DNA of 64,000 nt, from the NCBI RefSeq assembly GCF_013009555.1, contig NZ_CP046176.1:1271501-1335500 (forward strand), given 5' to 3'. Under the pieces are notes generated by a model. It worked only from the letters and a program-made list of their open reading frames with translations, did no database searches and was not told where the DNA came from. Shown here piece after piece: positions 62,062 through 64,000 of the stretch; the stretch's first letter is position 1, and each line of letters opens with the position of its first letter. The DNA comes from Phocaeicola dorei (GTDB taxonomy: Bacteria; Bacteroidota; Bacteroidia; Bacteroidales; Bacteroidaceae). The translations under genes were made by a program, and so were the position numbers.

Positions 62062-63357
62062 ATGAAACTGAAATTCTTGTTCTTTTTTTTAGCATTACTG
62101 TTGACAGCAGTATGGACTATCCTGCTCGTTCTTACATTGAAGGAACGCGGTGCGTTGTTTTATATAGGAGAGGGAGTTATTACATTCAGTCTTGTGTTTC
62201 TGGTTTATTTCTATCGCAAAGTCGTGAAACCGCTTGATATCATCGGCAACGGTATGGAGCTTCTTCGTGAGCAGGATTTCAGCAGTAGGCTGACTCCTGT
62301 CGGACAAAAGGAAGCCGACCGCATTGTGTTGGTTTTCAACCGCATGATGGAGCAGTTGAAAGACGAGCGCCTTCGGTTGCGTGAGCAGAATCATTTTCTT
62401 GACCTGCTGGTCAGCGCTTCTCCCATGGGAGTTGTCATACTGACTTTGGACGGACATATTTCCATGCTAAATGCTGCAGCTCTTCGTTTTTTGGATTATT
62501 CTTCGGCAGAGGAAGTCAGAGGCCGATTGCTGTGCGAGTTGGCTTCCCCTTTGGCCGAAGAAATAGAACGTATTCCCAAAGATACTACTGAAACAATTCG
62601 TCTGAGCGACTCCATGATTTACCGCTGTTCCCGGCTTTCTTTTGTTGACAGAGGCTTCTCTCATCCGTTTATTCTGGTGGAAAGTCTGACTTCCGAGGTG
62701 GTGAAAGCAGAGAAAAAGGCATACGAAAAAGTGATCCGTATGATAGCACATGAGGTGAATAATACGACTGCGGGCATTACCTCTACTCTTGATACGGTGG
62801 ATGGCGCTTTGGAATGTATGGAGGATACGGAAGACTTGCGCGAAGTGATGAAAGTCTGCATAGAGCGTTGCTACAGCATGAGCCGTTTTATCACAAATTT
62901 TGCCAATGTGGTGAAGATTCCCGAGCCTCAATTACAATCAGTGGACTTGAATGACCGCGTAGCCGCTTGCAAGACATTTATGGAAACGGTTTGCCGTAAC
63001 CGTAAGATTACGCTGCATCTTGATTTATGTAAAGAGAATCCTGAAGTGATGATGGATACTTCTCTGTTTGAGCAAGTACTAGTCAACATTATCAAGAATG
63101 CGGCTGAAAGTATCGGGGAAACAGGAGATATCTTTATCCGTACTTCCGTATCACCTACGATGTTGGAAATTGCTGATACCGGTGCCGGTATCAGTAAAGA
63201 GGTGGAAACCAAACTGTTCAGTCCTTTCTTCTCCACCAAGCCTAACGGACAGGGTATCGGTCTTATTTTTATTCGTGAAGTTTTGATAAAACATGGGTGT
63301 ACTTTCTCTCTTCGTACCTATCCGGATAAACTGACCCGTTTCCGTATCCGTTTCTGA
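62062..63357 (+). CDS. Sensor histidine kinase
   Basis: The protein is 431 residues. Two close transmembrane helices (about 4-26 and 32-50) leave almost no periplasmic loop, so it senses in the membrane or cytoplasm. A HAMP-like linker (PLDIIGNGMELLREQDFSSR) and a PAS-like domain (residues 110-215) follow. The phospho-acceptor His lies in RMIAHEVNNTTAGITSTLD near residue 230. The ATPase domain has N-box IIKNAAESI, G1 DTGAGIS and G2 GQGIGLIF. This NtrB-like layout fits the NtrC-family regulator 22 bases upstream, whose Asp50 it is expected to phosphorylate. Confidence 0.9.
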   Translation: MKLKFLFFFLALLLTAVWTILLVLTLKERGALFYIGEGVITFSLVFLVYFYRKVVKPLDIIGNGMELLREQDFSSRLTPVGQKEADRIVLVFNRMMEQLKDERLRLREQNHFLDLLVSASPMGVVILTLDGHISMLNAAALRFLDYSSAEEVRGRLLCELASPLAEEIERIPKDTTETIRLSDSMIYRCSRLSFVDRGFSHPFILVESLTSEVVKAEKKAYEKVIRMIAHEVNNTTAGITSTLDTVDGALECMEDTEDLREVMKVCIERCYSMSRFITNFANVVKIPEPQLQSVDLNDRVAACKTFMETVCRNRKITLHLDLCKENPEVMMDTSLFEQVLVNIIKNAAESIGETGDIFIRTSVSPTMLEIADTGAGISKEVETKLFSPFFSTKPNGQGIGLIFIREVLIKHGCTFSLRTYPDKLTRFRIRF

Positions 63358-63595
63358 TGATTTTCTACCACTTTACCACGCTGATGCTTCCGCAAGGAAG
63401 TGAAAAGGGAGGGTTTATAGTAAATGTCTTTCGGGTGTTTCTTTTTGTGCTGTTGGTTCTTTCGAAATCTCAGTTCAAAATGAAAACTCTTTTTATTATG
63501 CTAAGTCGTCCGCGATGAAAAATGTTTAATCAGGATTGAATGAAATCGGTTTGTTTGGTTTATCTTCACAATATTATGTGCTAAATAATTAAATT
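63358..63595. other. Intergenic stretch, no gene
   Basis: No credible ORF is seen. A small stem-loop CTTCC-GCAA-GGAAG lies at about 63388-63401 shortly after the kinase stop codon, without a T-run. Confidence 0.4.
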
Positions 63596-63763
63596 ATGAA
63601 ATACCCTATCGGCATACAGACTTTTAGTCAAATCCGTGAAAACGGATATGTTTATGTGGATAAGACCGACCTTATCTACCAGTCGGTGAGTAGAGGAAGT
63701 ATTTATTTTTTCAGCCGTCCGCGCCGTTTCGGCAAAAGTATTATGAAGGGCGGAAAGAGGTGA
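63596..63763 (+). pseudogene. Truncated AAA-ATPase-like gene (PF09820 type)
   Basis: The ATG at 63596 opens [30 protein letters not shown], then [11 protein letters not shown], the N-terminus and Walker A of the AAA-ATPase-like/PD-(D/E)XK family abundant in Bacteroidetes (normally about 500-580 residues). After GKS the frame ends at 63763 (55 residues). In another frame the bases 63742-63768 read YEGRKEVR and stop; this resembles the family sequence expected some residues after the Walker A. A deletion in this interval plus loss of the remainder would explain it. Confidence 0.7.
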
Positions 63764-64000
63764 GGTAATATCCGGACAAGCCTGAAAATATCCTGTAGTT
63801 TGGAATAAGTAAGTAACGTTATAAAATAGCTTGATACATTATTTTATTCATCGTTATCAGTCCAAATCCACAAAAAAGTTGGGAGCGTTTATGCCCTCAT
63901 GCTCTCACTGTATATGTAACATGTTGATCATGAATAATTTGTGTAGTTGTGGTAAAAATAGTTGCTCTTCCTTATGCCCTCACTAATCTCTCATGCCCTC
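63764..64000. repeat. Non-coding edge with ATGCCCTC repeats
   Basis: ATGCCCTC occurs at 63891-63898, 63974-63981 and 63993-64000, with a variant ATGCTCTC at about 63899-63906. Two copies are within 20 bases of each other at the window end, so a repeat array may begin here. No gene is recognised. Confidence 0.35.

Overview
The window reads as chromosome of a gut Bacteroidales, most likely Bacteroides or Phocaeicola; the genus is inferred from gene content and the species is not determined. Many genes start just downstream of the Bacteroides-type -7 box TAnnTTTG, some with a TTTG -33 box. Typical families of the phylum are present: an outer-membrane beta-barrel receptor, Porin_10, and DUF4421, DUF4468 and DUF4476 proteins. 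No rRNA, tRNA, CRISPR array or complete insertion sequence was recognised.

Layout. 1-13.7 kb holds cell-envelope genes: a truncated outer-membrane receptor, a TPR/HTH membrane regulator, a Trp/Gly/His-rich exported protein, a FadL-like barrel, an Rpn-type nuclease, a Gfo/Idh/MocA oxidoreductase with a DUF4421 protein, and a porin with a solute-binding protein. 13.7-16.9 kb is a 2-oxoacid:ferredoxin oxidoreductase operon (TPR, ferredoxin, alpha, a 55-residue membrane protein, beta, gamma). 17.2-32.7 kb is sugar metabolism: transketolase and RpiB; an arabinose operon (mutarotase, sodium symporter, Nudix-type regulator, araD, araA, FGGY kinase); and a galactose operon (galM, MFS transporter, galK). 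32.7-45.9 kb is mixed: folC, grpE-dnaJ, an ABC-F protein, a two-domain esterase, cytidine deaminase with a decayed gene behind it, small lipoproteins, an ECF sigma factor cassette, a CBM9-like protein and a LysM glucosaminidase.

46.0-63.4 kb is the most distinctive region. It encodes one HlyD-type adaptor, one LolD/MacB-type ATPase, eight FtsX/MacB-type permeases in four alternating A/B pairs, one TolC-type outer-membrane protein, and an NtrC-family response regulator with its histidine kinase. Upstream of four transcription units there is an inverted repeat of the form TGTCCG-N4-CGGACA. Each is followed, at almost the same distance (centre to the -24 GG is 53.5-54.5 bp), by a sequence resembling a sigma-54 promoter. 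The simplest reading is that the kinase/NtrC pair switches on the whole export machine through RpoN. The regulator gene itself has an ordinary TTTG/TACATTTG promoter.

The last 650 bases hold a broken AAA-ATPase-like gene and short repeats at the window edge.
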